Positions 49,253 to 62,368 of a stretch of DNA of 64,000 nucleotides are shown piece after piece. The notes under the pieces were generated by a model. It was not told the origin of the DNA and ran no database searches. It saw nothing but the letters and a program-made list of their open reading frames with translations. Numbering within the stretch: position 1 is the first letter of the stretch; each line of letters begins with the position of its first letter. Source of the DNA: Hirsutella rhossiliensis (lineage: Eukaryota; Ascomycota; Sordariomycetes; Hypocreales; Ophiocordycipitaceae); assembly GCF_020360975.1 (NCBI RefSeq), contig NW_025408667.1:5022001-5086000 (forward strand), in the 5' to 3' direction. Both the position numbers and the translations under genes were made by a program.

Positions 49253-50113
49253 TTAGAGCGTATAGAGTCGTTTATCGACGCCGTGCTAAGCACGGCTAAC
49301 GATAGCTCCGCCGCTACCGCTACTCCTACCTATGCCCCCGCGACCGCGCCTACCGCCGCCGCCTCTACCTCTACTACGCTAGCCGCCCTTACTTCGCCCT
49401 TTTAAGTAACGACGCTATCCCCGCCGCCGCCTATAACGCCCGGCCCCTTTACCCCCGCCTCTACCTCTATTACCCTTATAGGTCTACTACCTAGCGAGCG
49501 TAATAGCTATTTTCCGCTAACTTCTTAAAGTATAAGCGCTAGGTATAAGCTAGAGCCGCTTACGCGGCCCCTTATATATAGTATATATTATAGGAGCTCC
49601 CTTATATTAACTAAGTTAGGCGCTATTATAGTAGTAGTTATTAGTAGTACGCGTATACTAGCCGCGCCTATAAAGTAGCGCCTCTTATCTTACTTACTAT
49701 AGCGTTAGCTTAAAAGGCTAGCGCGTATAGGTAAGTATAGGGGGCTACTAAGAAGCGCCTTACCGCCGCCGCCGCTACTTACTATAATCTTTATACCTTT
49801 AAGCGCTAAGGCCTTATCCTTAAGTAAGTTCTTCTTCTTTAGCTCTTTTACTTTTACTACTAACTCTCTTAGTACTAAGGATACTACCTTTATCGCCTTA
49901 TTAGCGGTCCCTTTATTTATACCAGCCGCTGCCCCCGCCGCTACTACTAGCCGGGCCCCCCTTACCCTTAGAGCCCTTAAAGCCGCCGCTACCGCCGACT
50001 AGCTCGCGGGCTTAGAGGGCTACTTAAGTACCTTAGAAAGCGCCGCCGCCGCTAAAAAGGTAGAGGAGGATAATAAGAAAGAGGATAAGGATAATAATAA
50101 AGATAAGGAGTAA
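49253..50113 (+). pseudogene. Antisense ORF of unknown function in the 3' region of Gypsy-3
   Basis: A single plus-strand frame can be read from 49253 to a TAA at 50111-50113, about 286 codons, broken by a handful of in-frame TAA/TAG, all explainable as former Gln or Trp codons. It is opposite to gag-pol. It reads L-E-R-I-E-S-F-I-D-A-V-L-S-T-A near its start, then an Ala/Thr/Pro-rich stretch, then L-A-G-L-E-G-Y-L-S-T-L-E and a Lys/Glu/Asp-rich C-terminus. The core is clearly more GC-rich than its surroundings. No family recognised; it may extend further left. Confidence 0.55.
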
Positions 50114-53100
50114 GTCTAAGTAGTTTAAGGGCTTAACCTTAAAATAAACGCTATTTTTATCTCCGCTTATATTATTACGCTTATATTATTATAACTACCT
50201 ACTTTACTTTACTTACTTTATAGTCTTAGCTTAAGCTATTATTAATAGTCTATTAGTTTATTATTTTCGTTTACTATCTTAAATAAGGCCTTAAACTTAT
50301 TAAGGGCTATAGCTCTTATAAACTTATATATAGGTTTTTATATAGGGTCGAGATACCTATACTACTTAATAAGGACCTCTTAGCGTTTCCCCCTACTAAC
50401 CTTTTTTTAGCGCGCGGCTTATATCTCTTTAACCTTAAACTTATCTTCTCCCTCTACTTTAATTATAAGCGGTTAAGCGTCTACTACTTCTTATTTAGGT
50501 AGCAGGTTAAAGGAGGCTCTATAAAAAAGGTCTATATTAATCTTATTATAGACCTTTATTAAGAGACTATTAAGCTCTATAACCTATAAGCTAATAACCC
50601 TTTATACTATAAACTTTATATATAGCTAGTTAAGCTTTTTCTTTAGCTATATTAACCTATAGTTATAGAGGTTTAGCTATACCTTATCTCTTACTATAAA
50701 CCTATTTATTAGAGCCTTAGTCTTATTAGCGTACTACTATTAATCTTATACCGCGGCGGCTATTATAAATTAATAATAATCTATGATCTCTTATAGCTTT
50801 TATATAAATATAAAGGCGCGGCCTTTTAGTAATAAATTACTATACTACTTTATTACTATATCTATAGTAAAGGGAACTAATAAGGGTAGTTTAAAGCTAT
50901 ATATTATAAAGAAAGTAGCTATCTTAATAAAGGTATATAGCTTACTATTTAACGTAAGTTAAGCTATAGGGAGCTACCGGTCTTAGTTTACTTAGTTACG
51001 GGCTATAATAGCTTATAAGTAAGCCTATACCTCTTAGTTAACCCTCTTAGGCCCTCTATTAGTTTATAAGTAATATACTATATTAAGTAGCTATATAATC
51101 TAAAGTAGCTAGTATAAGTACTACTAAAAGTAGCTAGTTTAATTCGATCCCTTATTACTTATAATAAAGGCTAGCTAGCTATATAAGTAGGCCTAGTACT
51201 ATAAGAAGCGCTCTATATAAGACTTTATATTAATAAATAGTATTAGCTTTAATACTATAAACTTATTAAGTCGGTCCTTAATTACTTATATATAGCGGTT
51301 ACTACCCTTTATAAGTAAGAGGTCTATTATAAAGTCTATATATATATATATATAGAACTAGTCGGGTACTAAAAGCTACTTAAGTAGCCCCTTAAGCTAT
51401 ACCCTTTAAATCTTAGTATAGCTATAAATATAATAGTTATAAAGGAAGTAGTAAATATAGTACTATAAGAGGGGCTAGTAAAAATCCCTTATAAGGCTTA
51501 CTATTATACCCTACTAACTTAAGTAGCCTATAATACTAAAGTTATAAATAAGCTAAACTAGCTTCCCTTAAAGCTTATTTTATTTATCTAGCTTTAGTAG
51601 TCTATCCTTTTCCTTAGCTTTTATAGTATACGGCGCGCCTAGTACTTATAGTCTCCCCCGCTAACGTAAATGCCCTTATAGGTTAATATAATAGTTAACT
51701 ACTTATACCTTTAGCTTTAGCTTTAGATTAAAGCGTTAAGCGCTAGACTTAATAGTATAGCGTACGCTCTTATAAGTATAGTCTAGAAATAATATCCTAT
51801 CCTATAAGTATTAAAGGACCTTATCTTAAAATACCTATACTATATACGCCCTTAGGCCGGTCTATCCCTCCTCGCTAAAGTAAGGTAAAGGTATAAAGAA
51901 GAGCTTATTTATTAGTGCCGCGCCTCCCTTTACTAAGGAAGCTCCTATATAAGTCTATAGCGCCTCTTATAGGATAAGCTATAGATCCTAGGCCTTAATA
52001 TCCGCTCCTATTAGCTAGTCTTAATCCCTTTAAGAAAGTATATCTAGGACTATAGAGTTCTACCTTAGCTAGTACTTAATCGAGAAGTTAAAGTATAAGA
52101 GATACTCTACTTAATAGGCTTACTACTTTAAGAGGTACTAGTAAGTTATAAAGTACTTAAGGTTCCTATAGTCTATAAGAACCTTAAAGCTCTTATAGCT
52201 TTAGAGCTCCGCTTACTATTACTTAAGGTAGCTAATAATCGCTAGTATCTTTTTATTATAAATAGTATAATTCTACTTTACTAAGGTTAGCTTATAGGAG
52301 TAGAACGCTATTAGTTACTTCTACCTATCTACTTCCTAAGAGAGCGTTCTTTTAAGTACCTAGCTATTATAGTCCGCTTTAACTAACGTAGACTAGTTAA
52401 AGTCCTACTAAAGTAGTATTAAGGCTTAAGAGAATAAGCCCTTAAGCGTATAAAACGCTCCTTCTTATATAGGCCCTTAATAAAAGGCGGTCCGCTTTCT
52501 AGTAATCTTATTTAAGGGTATTATAATATAAAAGAAGCCTTTAATAAATATCCTATAATAGTTCGTAAACCTAAGAAAGCTCTATATACTTATTTATATA
52601 GTTAAGGCCGCTTAGTCTTAAATCGCTTAGATCTTTCTAGGATCCGCCTATATACCTATACTTATATAGATAATAAAGCCTAGGTACTTAACCTTCTTAA
52701 CCTTAAATTCGTACTTATCTAGGTTAAGGTAGAGCCTATAAAGTTAAAGGCGCTCTAAGACCTTTTATACTTTCTATATATAGTCCTTATAAGAGCCGCT
52801 TATATAAATAAGGATATTATTTATATATATAAAGGCGAACTTATTAAAGAAGTCTTAAAGTATATTATTAATATAATACTAAAAGGTAGCGGGCGCTTTT
52901 AAGAGGCTAAAGGGCATTATAAGCTACTTAAATAAGCTATAGTATATATAGAACGCTGTTTTTTACTTATTACCCTTTAAGATCTATACCTTATAAAATG
53001 CCTATTTTATATCTATCTTTATAAACTACTTTACCTTTAAAAGGTTATAAAGTATATCTAAGATTAAGGGTAAGGGGTAACGGTCTAGCTTTATATTTAC

Positions 53101-53390
53101 GTTTAAAGCCCTATAGTTATAGTAAAACTATATCCCGCCTCTTAGTTTATATATAAATAAGACTAGCGCTCTTACTTTAAAGCTACTTACTTAAATAAAA
53201 CCCTTATTTAAGAGGTCCTTTAGCGTCTTCTTTAATACTAATAGCTCTATATATAATATACTATATAGTAGTTTAAATAGTATAGGTAGTTCTTACCCTT
53301 TTTTATTAATATAAAGTACGATCTTATAGTTTACCCCTAGCTTATATAAGTTAAGCTTATCCCTTTCCTAGGACTTAAATAGTAGTAAAA
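50114..53390 (-). mobile_element. Gypsy-3 pol remains (integrase to reverse transcriptase)
   Basis: Minus strand, RT region at about 53.1-52.7 kb: D-I-K-stop-A-F-Y, then P-F-S-L-L-K-A-P-A-T-F and Y-I-N-N-I-L-I-Y. RNase H and integrase should follow toward 50.2 kb. The stops are RIP-type. Confidence 0.75.
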
Positions 53391-56300
53391 TTTTATAACC
53401 TATTAATACTAAGATATTATTATATCTTCTTAGCTAACTTTTCGAAACTAAGCCTAAAATATAAAAGAAGTATATACCTAGAACCGTCGCGAATAGTATA
53501 TTACGCCCCCTTAAGTATAGCCTCGTATAGCTACTAGCGGGTATATAATATACTACTAAAGATTGCGAATTAAGCGAGGTTCTCCCTTATATAAGTAGAA
53601 AACTCTTCCCCGCCCTTACTAACTAAGGGTATATACCCCCCCCCGCTAATAGGACTAAGCCCGGACCTAACTTAGGACCCCGGCCTGGATATAAGGAGGG
53701 CCCCTTTAACTTTAACCCCCTTAACTTAAGGGTCGAAATAAGTACTTTAAAGGCTAGGGCCCGCTTAAAAGAAGCTTTAAAAGGCTAACGCCTTCTAAGG
53801 ACCCTAGAAGAAAGGCCTAGGACCTAAGACTAGGACTTAAAGGATATTAAGATAAAAGATAATACCTAGCCTATACTAAAGACTAGCCTCTTTAGGCCTA
53901 GCCTAGCCCTACCTTAGGCTAGCTACTTCTAGCTTAACTAGCCCTTAAAGTGAGTAAAGGGGTAAAAGAGAGCTACGCTTAGTAGCCTTATTAGCCTTAT
54001 ACCTATCCGACTTACGTTCTAACGCTTATAGTAGACCTAGCCCCGGCCCTAGTACTATTTCCTTAAGGACCGGGCCTAGGGCTTCCTTTAGCAGGCCCTC
54101 TAGGCCCTTAAGGAAGCCTAAAAAATCGAACCCTTTTATAAGACCCTTATAAAGGGACTCGAAAAGGCAGCTATAAGGACCCTAGACCGCTAATAGCCCC
54201 CGTAATAGCCCCTATACTAGCCTAAGGCTACTTAGTAGCCTAGGGCTACCTAAGGAAACCTTAAAGCGAGCTTATAGGCTAAGGTTACTATAAAGAAGGC
54301 GCTTAATACCCTAGCTAAGGCCTTAGCTAAGGCTCTAGTAAAAGCCCTAGCTAAGACCCTAGCTAAGGCCCTAGCTAAGAAGAATATAAAAAAGGACTTT
54401 TAACTTATCTTAAAGCTAAAGAAGGAATCGCTAACGCTAACTATTAACCCTATTACGCTTTATAATAAGCTTAATAAGGCTATAAGGGAACTAGCTATAT
54501 TAGCTTTATTAACCTTAAATAAAGGTAATATAGTTATAATAATAAAGGCCCTATATATAGTAAAGAAGCTTCTAGAGTAGCGGGAGAAGTAGTCCCTATA
54601 CCTTAAGGAGCTACCTATTAAATCGGCCGACCTTCTTACTAGCTAGACTAAGCTAGTAGCCCGGAGCGTTCCTAACCTCCTAGAAACCCTTATCCTTAAT
54701 ATCTTCGCTATAGAAGCTAAAACCTTTAGCGGGATTAATATCTTAGGGCAGCCTAGGTAGCTAGGCACCCTAGGCCTAACGTAGAAAGTAGGATCGGTCG
54801 TCTTTATAGTCCCTTTAAAGGCTATAAGGGCCGAATACTAAAAAAAAGGCCTCTATATAGTAGGTCTATAGATTTAAGTTAAGGCCTAAAAGGAATATAC
54901 TATATATACGTAGTACTATAGGTGCCTTTCCTTTAGCTATAACCCTTAGACTTACTAGTAGCTTATTAAGTATACTTTTTACCTAAAAAAGCACCTAACT
55001 AAGGACTATAACTACCTTAGCTATAAGGCTAGCTAAGGCTGCTCTTACTTTAAGGTCTAATACTATAACTATAAGGGAGAGCACTTTATAACTAATAAAG
55101 TATAATATAAAGTCTATAAGGGAATAACTAATACTTAATAGCCTTAGCCCCCTTATACTTATAAGGCCCCTAAAGCCCCTTAGGCCGCCTAGGCCTAACT
55201 ATAACCCTATTAATATTATATAGTATAATACTAATAGGTAGGAAATAGCTAACCTATCGATCTTAGAGTAGGCCCTAGAAATAAAAGTAAACGTTATCTT
55301 ATTATAAGAGCCTTACCTCTATAAGATCGATAATAGCTATATCCTTATATAGTATCCGGCCTATAACGTTATAACTCTTATCCCCTTTATTAACTTTCCT
55401 AAGCTTACTAGGAGGCTTAGGGTTATAGCTTATAAAAGGAAAGAAGCTTAAATAGAAGCTAGCCCTAGCTTTAACCTCTTTTACGATCTTAATATATAGG
55501 CTATAAGGGTAAAAAGCGCTGAGCTATTTACCCTTATTAACCTATATAACGAAAAAGAGGTTAAAAGGGCCCTAGCTAGCTAAGGCTAGTAAGGGCCCTT
55601 TACGATAAAAAGGCTACTATTAATAGCCTAGCTCCTATAGTAGCCCTTCCTACTAATAAGGGACTTTAACCTATACTACCTTTATTAAAACCCTTTTATA
55701 GAACCTTTTAAGGCCCGTAAAGTAAAAGCCCTTATTAGCTAGCTCGACCGCTATAAGGCTTCTTTACTAATACACCTTAAGGTAGCTATAGAAAGCACCT
55801 ATTAAAGGAAAGGCTTAAAAGGGGCCTTAGTTATAAACCTTACTTTCTATAGCCCTTTTAAATAGCTAACCTAAGCTAACTTCCGCTTCTTAAAGGCTAC
55901 GGGCTTAAATTATAAGCCTATAGCTTTTAAAGCTAGCTTAAGGGGCCTTAATAAGCTACTACTAGCTAGGCCTACTACCTATAATTATAGGAAAGTAGAC
56001 TAAAAGGTATTTTTAGAATACTTAGCTAAGAAGGAATAGGACCTCCTTATAGCTATAGAGAGGGCTATAAAAAGAAACGACTTAAAAGGGATAGCTTCCC
56101 TTTTAATAAGAACCTTTATAGAGGCCTCGAACGTAGCAATACTAAAAAAGAGGCCTTATAAGGGATCTAAGCCCTAGTAGACTAATAAGCTAACCTACTT
56201 TCGGAAAGCTCTAAGCTTAGCCTAACGGGCTTATATACTAGCCTAAGATAAAGAGAGCTAAAAGAGCTTTATAAAGGCCCGAAATAGCTTTAAGTATACT

Positions 56301-59300
56301 ATTAAGGCTATTAAAAAGTAATACTAAGAGAGCTTCTTAATAGAAGTAATAGGAAAGGATATCTTTATAGCCTTTTCCTATACTAAGGCTAAAGCTAACC
56401 TTACCCTTCTTAGTATCTTATATATAAAAGAAGGGATAGAGGTAAAAGCTAATACCTTTATAGAAGAATACGAGGCTTTCTTAATAACCTTTTTTCCGAC
56501 CTTAGACCCTAGCCCTAGCCCTCCCTTTAGCCCCCCTTAAAGCCTAGAAAAAAAAGAGCCCCCGGGCTATATAGGTAGTAAGGGCACGGTTAAGTAGGAC
56601 TAGCTAGAGCTAAAGGACCCTAAGATTAAGAGGGCTATTTTTAGCTCTTTTAATAAGAAAGCCCCTAGCCTAGACTCCCTTAGCTTCCTCCCTATCTAAT
56701 ACGCGTATAAGGCTATCTTTATAGTCTTTAATAGGGCTTATAAAGCTTTATTTAACTAAGAATACTACCTTAAGGTATAAAAGGAAGCTATAGGAATTAT
56801 ACTTCCTAAGTAAAATAAGCTAGACTATACTATCCCTAAGGCCTATAGGGTTATAAGTCTACTTAACTACTTAGGAAAGGTCCTCGAAAAGCTATACGCT
56901 ACCTAGCTAAGCTATTTAGCTAATATAGCTAGGCTTCTAAACCCTATATAGCTAGGGGGACGAAAATAGCGGTTAGCTATAGATATAGCCTTCCTCCTTT
57001 CTATACTATATCTAAAAGAAGCAGGGTCTAATAAGAAGGCTATTACTAGTACCTCTTATTAAATATAAAGGCGCCTTTAATTTTATATTAAAGGAATAGC
57101 TTATAAGGGTCCTAAGGAATTAAACCTCTTTAAGGCCCTTATAAGCTAAGTAAACTACTTTACTAAAAGGAAGATCTAGCTAGCCTTTAAGGGGTAAGTC
57201 TAGCCCCTTATAGACCTAGTAATAGGGGTGCCTTAAGGGTCCCTTATTAGCCTTATTTTATTTCTCTTATATATAAGGGGGATACTAGCGGCTAAGGGAT
57301 ACTAGCTATCTTATATAAATAACTTTAGTATCTTTATAACGTCGACCTTAGCTAAGAAGAACGTTCGGTAGCTAGAAGTAATAGCTATTAACTTATTCGA
57401 ATAAGCTAAAGACTAAGGGGTCTACTTTAACCCCTTAAAGATAGAACTTATTTACTTTAATAGGCAATAACAGCCTATTTTAGAGGGTATAATAGTAGGA
57501 AGCTTATTTTTTAAGGCAAAGCCTTTAGTATAGTAGCTAGGGGTCTTCTTTAATTCTAGGCTCTTATTTAAATAATATATCGAGAAGAAGGTAGTATTTA
57601 TATAAGCTACCTTTAAAGAACTATCCCGCCTAACCTCTACGTAAAAAGGCTTATTATTTAGAGCCTTTAAATAGCTCTACTAAGCCTATATAACCTCTAT
57701 AGTAAACTATAGGGCCTAACTTTAGTATAGGGGGCCTAAGACCCCTAAGAGCCTTATAAAGCCTTTTTAAAGGCTATAAAACTAAGCTCTTTTAAAGGTC
57801 TTAAGGGCCTTTAAAGGATCCCTTATTAAGGCTTTAAAAGCTAAAGCGGCCCTACCGCTACTAAAGGTACGATTTAAAAGGGCATGCCTCTCCTACGCCC
57901 TTTAGAACTTATACCTCTTACCTAGTTACCTTATAAGGTAAGCTTACGACCTAGCTATATAGGATAACCTTACTAACTTAAGCTTTAACCTAGGGGCCTT
58001 AAGCTATATTAAGCTATATATATAGCTATTCCGCTTCCTTAAAGGCCTAGTAGCCTTTATAGGACCTAATTATAACTTAGAAAGAAGGAAAGCTAGCTAA
58101 GAGCCCTTATAGGCCTTAGAGCTTAAGGCCTTTATTATAATAATAAAGGCCCTTAAGCCCTTAGCTAAGAAGTAATACTAATACCTCTTAGCTAGCCTAG
58201 CTAGCTTAGAAGACTTTAAGTTATAGCCCTTAGCCTTTTATACTAATAGCTTTAAAGGGTGCTTTAAAGGGTCCCCTATAGAGACTAACGCTTACTCCTT
58301 CTATAAAATAGGCCTAGAAAATAAGCCTATTAAGGCGTACTATAAGAACCTAGGGCCCTTAATCGAAGTAGCTAACGTAGAGCTATTCGCGATACTAAGG
58401 GTCCTAAAGGACCTAGCTAAGAGGCCTTAGCCCTTAAAGCTTAGCCCTCTTAACCCCCTTATAAATACCTATATCTTTATAGATAGCTAAGCCGCTATAA
58501 AGAAGGTTATAGGTTTCTTAGACCTAGCTATATATATTAAAAGGCTCCTATCTAGCTTAAAAGCTTTTTATAACGTATAGCTATACTAGTACCCTAGCTA
58601 CCTAGGGATCTTTAGTAACTAGCTAGCCGACTAGCTAGCTAAAAGAGGCTTAGGGGCCCCTACCTAAGGGACCCCCTTAGTCTTTATTAGCTACTTATAA
58701 AGAAAGGTCTAGTAAGCTACTAAGGACTATTAAAAGGGACTTTAAGCTACTAAGGCGGCTAAAGGCCCTAAGGCTAAGGGCCTAGGTAAGTATTATACGT
58801 TTATTTAAAAGACCCCCCGCCTAGCCCTTAGTCTAGAAAAGGACCTTATAAGGAGGCCTAGGCCGACCCTCTTAGCCTTTTACTAGCTCCTTTTTAGGGC
58901 TAGCTTTTTATTTTCCTTCCTAAAAAGGACTAATAAAGTAGACCGAGACGACTACTACTATAGCTAAGGAAGGTATATAGCTAGGCACCTTATCTTAAGG
59001 TACCTAAACTATAGGAAGGAAAGAGAGGTCCTTTACCGGACCTTTAAGAGATAGAAGGGGGCCCTTAGCCTACCTATTCTCTATAGCTCTAAGGAAGGAA
59101 GGGAAGCCCTTTTAACCTTCTTAGCTAAAATAGAGATAGGGATAGCTAAGTAGCTTAAAAAGGAGTAACCTAAGGGCCCTAGGGCCCTTAAGGGGGAAAA
59201 TTACTATATAGGAGGAACTAAACTAACCTTTCCTTTATTATTGCCTTTATAGCTACCCTTTCTTTAATTAGTTATAAGCCCCTAGGCTCTATAGCTAGCT

Positions 59301-59379
59301 AGGACTACTAATAAGGGCCTAGGCCCTTACTAGCCTCGCTATAGCCTTAGAGGCTATATATAAGTAATAATATAAAAAA
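53391..59379 (+). mobile_element. LINE-B: longest Tad-like LINE copy, RIPped
   Basis: 5989 bp, flanked by a 14-15-bp TSD (53376-53390 and 59380-59394), inserted in Gypsy-3. Collinear with LINE-A: K-A-L-A repeats, zinc knuckles, endonuclease, RT (Y-I-N-N near 57315), RNase H and the same 3' tail ending in A-rich sequence. It keeps about 250 bp near 54050-54300 that LINE-A lacks. RIP is a little less complete than in LINE-A, with more CG retained. Confidence 0.85.
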
Positions 59380-61243
59380 TAAATAGTAGTAAAAGCTTAT
59401 AAAAGCGCTTTAGTATCTACTACTATAGCTTAGCGGTCGACCTTAGCTTCTTTATCTAAAGGGCTTTATCGATATCCGCTAAGCTAACTATATAGACCGC
59501 TACGTTAGCCGCTACCTAGCCTTCCTCCTACTCTATATATTATATAATTCTTATAAAGATAATAGTAAGGACTTCTTAGGCTAAGTATAAAGCTTATAGG
59601 CTTAGTTTTACGCCTATAAAACTATTATTATAGTAGACCTACTATTATATAAGCCTAAACTATAGCTTCTTTTAATATAAAACTAAGTAAAACTTTATAT
59701 ATAATAACTAGGGTTTCCTAAGGATTAAAAGAAACTTTAGTTAAGGGATTATATAGGCTATAATAAGCTTATAGTAGCCGTTAACCTCTATAGCTAGCTA
59801 TATAATACCCTTAATTACTATACCCTTTATTATACTTAAAGCGCCTTTTACTTACTTTAAGGCGATCTTTTCTACTAGTACTTATATCTCTTATATAAGC
59901 GCCTCGTTAACTATAGCATAGTTCTAGTAGCCCTTATTTATAAGGGCGGCGATAGGTAAGGAGTTATTAATTATAACCTATATTAAAGTAAGCTCTTCTT
60001 TTATATAGGCGGATAATTCTTCCTTTTCTCTTATTAGTACTAGTAATTAAGGCTTTAGAGCCCGTCTTTACTCTAGAGCTACCTTTTTCCCTCTAAGCCT
60101 AAGAGGGTAGAGTCCTCTTTATCGTCTAAGGTAAGGAGCGGTTCTATCTTTACTACTTAAACCGCTATAGGCCGCTTAGCTAGAAAGAAAGGGCATTTTA
60201 GTATAAAGTATATATACGCGCTATAATATAAGTAGTAGCTATTAGCCTTCCTCTTCTTAATTTCCTTACTTATTACTTACTTCGCCCGCTACTTAAAGTA
60301 TAAGCGGTATAAAGGGTAGCTAATAGCGTCTTCCTACTACGTTTAGCCTAGTCTATATAAGTAGCTAATATTAAGGTATCCTTATCTATATTAATAGCTA
60401 GTTATTTATCCTATAAAAGGGTAATAATCTTATTACCGCTATATAGTATACCCTTATCGAGCTTTTAAAAATATAGCGTTTACTTATAGCCCTATACTAC
60501 CTTTATTAACTAGCTTATATACTTACTATAGTTAGTAGGTATAATTATAAGGATAAGTAGCTTTTATAAGGCTAGCGTAATTAAATTCTATAGCTATATA
60601 AGCTTTACGCTATCTTCTTATACTATAGTCCTTACTACTTATAAGAGCGTCTCTTTAAAATTAAGGAGGAATTCGCTAAAGGTTTATCTATCTCTTTACT
60701 TAAGGGTCTATAGCTTATCTTATAATTTCTCCCGCTCCTATACGTTACTAAACGTATATATAAGGTATTAAAAGAAGTCTTATAAGTTATATCTACCCTT
60801 AGGGCCGCCCTTATTTTAGAACCTTAAGATCTACTATATTTAAGGCTTTAGTAGCGTATAAAGGAGCGAATACTATACTATATTGCAATAGCTATTTAAG
60901 CCTTATTTCTCGTTAGTTATAAACTTCGTCTATAGCCGGCTAAGAAAGAAGTAAAAGGACTCTAGCTTACTATCTTAAGTCGGCTAAAAAAGCGGCTTCC
61001 GCGTTAGTAGTATCGCCGCTATAACTAGCGGTATAGAGGTTATAGGGGTTAAAGCTAGTCTTATAAACGGCTCCCTTAGTATAGTAAGAACCCTATCTTT
61101 CTCGCTAGCCGTCGCGCTTTTAATTGCTTCTAAGATAGCTATAATACTTCCTATCCGTTTAAGGAAGGGTAAAGTACTTCCTTAAAGAGGTAGCACCTTC
61201 TTTAAAGAAATATCTATTAGATATATTAGTTAATAGCCTATAC
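59380..61243 (-). mobile_element. Gypsy-3 gag region
   Basis: Minus strand between the 5' LTR and LINE-B. Near 60.7 kb it reads T-F-S-E-F-L-L-N-F-K-E-T-L-L, like a Ty3-type gag core. No intact zinc knuckle can be read. Confidence 0.6.
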
Positions 61244-61431
61244 TATTATAAAGTAAGTGGAGGTATATATACAGGTGCTATTTATAGGATAATATTAATA
61301 AGCTATATAGAGCTCTCTTATATATAGCTAGCCTATATATATATATATATAGGATCCGGCCCTTTATATATAACTATATAGCTTAGGCTATAGCTTAAGC
61401 CTATAACCTATAATAGTTAAAGACTTTTATA
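61244..61431 (-). repeat. Gypsy-3 right LTR (5' LTR)
   Basis: 188 bp, highly similar to 48472-48657 and less mutated (it keeps some TG and CA). Followed by TSD TTACT and LINE-C. Confidence 0.8.
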
Positions 61432-62356
61432 TTACTAAAGTTTTAGCTAGGGCCTTAGCTAGGGCCTTAAGCGATTTCTTTATAGTACTCTTAGCTTTTA
61501 AGCTTACTTTAAGGTTTCTTTAAATAGCCTTAAGCTACTAAGTAGCTTTAAGCTAGTATAAGGGCTATTATAAGGGCTATTAGTAGTCTAGGGTTCTTAT
61601 AGCTACCTTCTTAAGCCCTTTTATAAGGGTCTTATAATAAGGTTTAATTTTATAGGCTTCTTTAAAAGCTTAAAGAGCTTATTAAAAGAAGCCCTAGGAT
61701 TAGTCTTAAAGGAAAGAGTACTAAGGCTAGGGCTAGGTTTACTATAAGTATTAAAATATAAGTTAAATAAGTATAAAGCTAATAAAGCTATTAAGGGTAG
61801 CTTTCTTTTACCTTTTTACTTACTTTAAAGGCTAATTAAGCTAAAAGTAGCTAGCTTAAGGTAAGGCTAAGCTAAGCTTAAAGAGGCTAGTCTTTAGTAT
61901 AAGCTAGGTATTATCTTTTATTTTAATATCCTTTAAGTCTTAGTATTAGGTCCAAGGCCTTTCTTTTAAGGTCCTTAAAAGGTATTAGCTTTTTAAAGCT
62001 TCTTTTAAGTAAGCCTTAGCCTTTAAGGTACTTATTTTAACCCTTAAGTTAAGAGGGGGTATAAAGTTAAAAGGGCCTTCCTTAGGTCTAGGCTAAGGTC
62101 CTAAGTTAAGTCTAAGCTAAGTCTTATTAATAAGAGGTATATACCTTTAGTTAGTAAAAGTAAAAAAGAGCTTTCTACTTATATAAAAAAGATCCTTACT
62201 TAATTTATAATCTTTAATAGTATATTATATACCTACTAATAGCTATATAAGGCTATACTTAAGAGGGCGTAATATACTATTTACGCTAGTTTTAAGTATA
62301 TACCATTTTTATATTTTAAGCTTAGTTTTAAAAGGTTAGCTAAAAAGATATAATAA
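61432..62356 (-). mobile_element. LINE-C, 5' end
   Basis: Reverse complement of the first part of LINE-B/LINE-A, including the 250-bp stretch missing from LINE-A. It ends in the complement of the shared 5' start (CTTAGCTAAC...). The right TSD is taken as 62357-62368. Confidence 0.75.
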
Positions 62357-62368
62357 TACTCTTTTTTA

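Larger units (their letters stand above)
48472..61431 (-). mobile_element. Gypsy-3: RIPped Ty3/gypsy element carrying LINE-B
   Basis: Bounded by short LTRs (186 and 188 bp) and TSD TTACT (48467-48471 and 61432-61436). Coding is on the minus strand: gag remains lie at about 61.2-59.4 kb (F-S-E-F-L-L-N-F-K near 60.7 kb), and RT with Y-I-N-N is at 52827-52816. A minus-strand purine tract lies next to the left LTR. LINE-B (53391-59379) is nested in it; without LINE-B the element is about 7 kb. It also has an extra plus-strand ORF at its 3' end. Confidence 0.85.

Noticed and set aside
49093..49293. Minus-strand 66-codon frame as a gene
   Set aside because: It lies within Gypsy-3 opposite the better supported plus-strand frame, and its translation is repetitive and without features.
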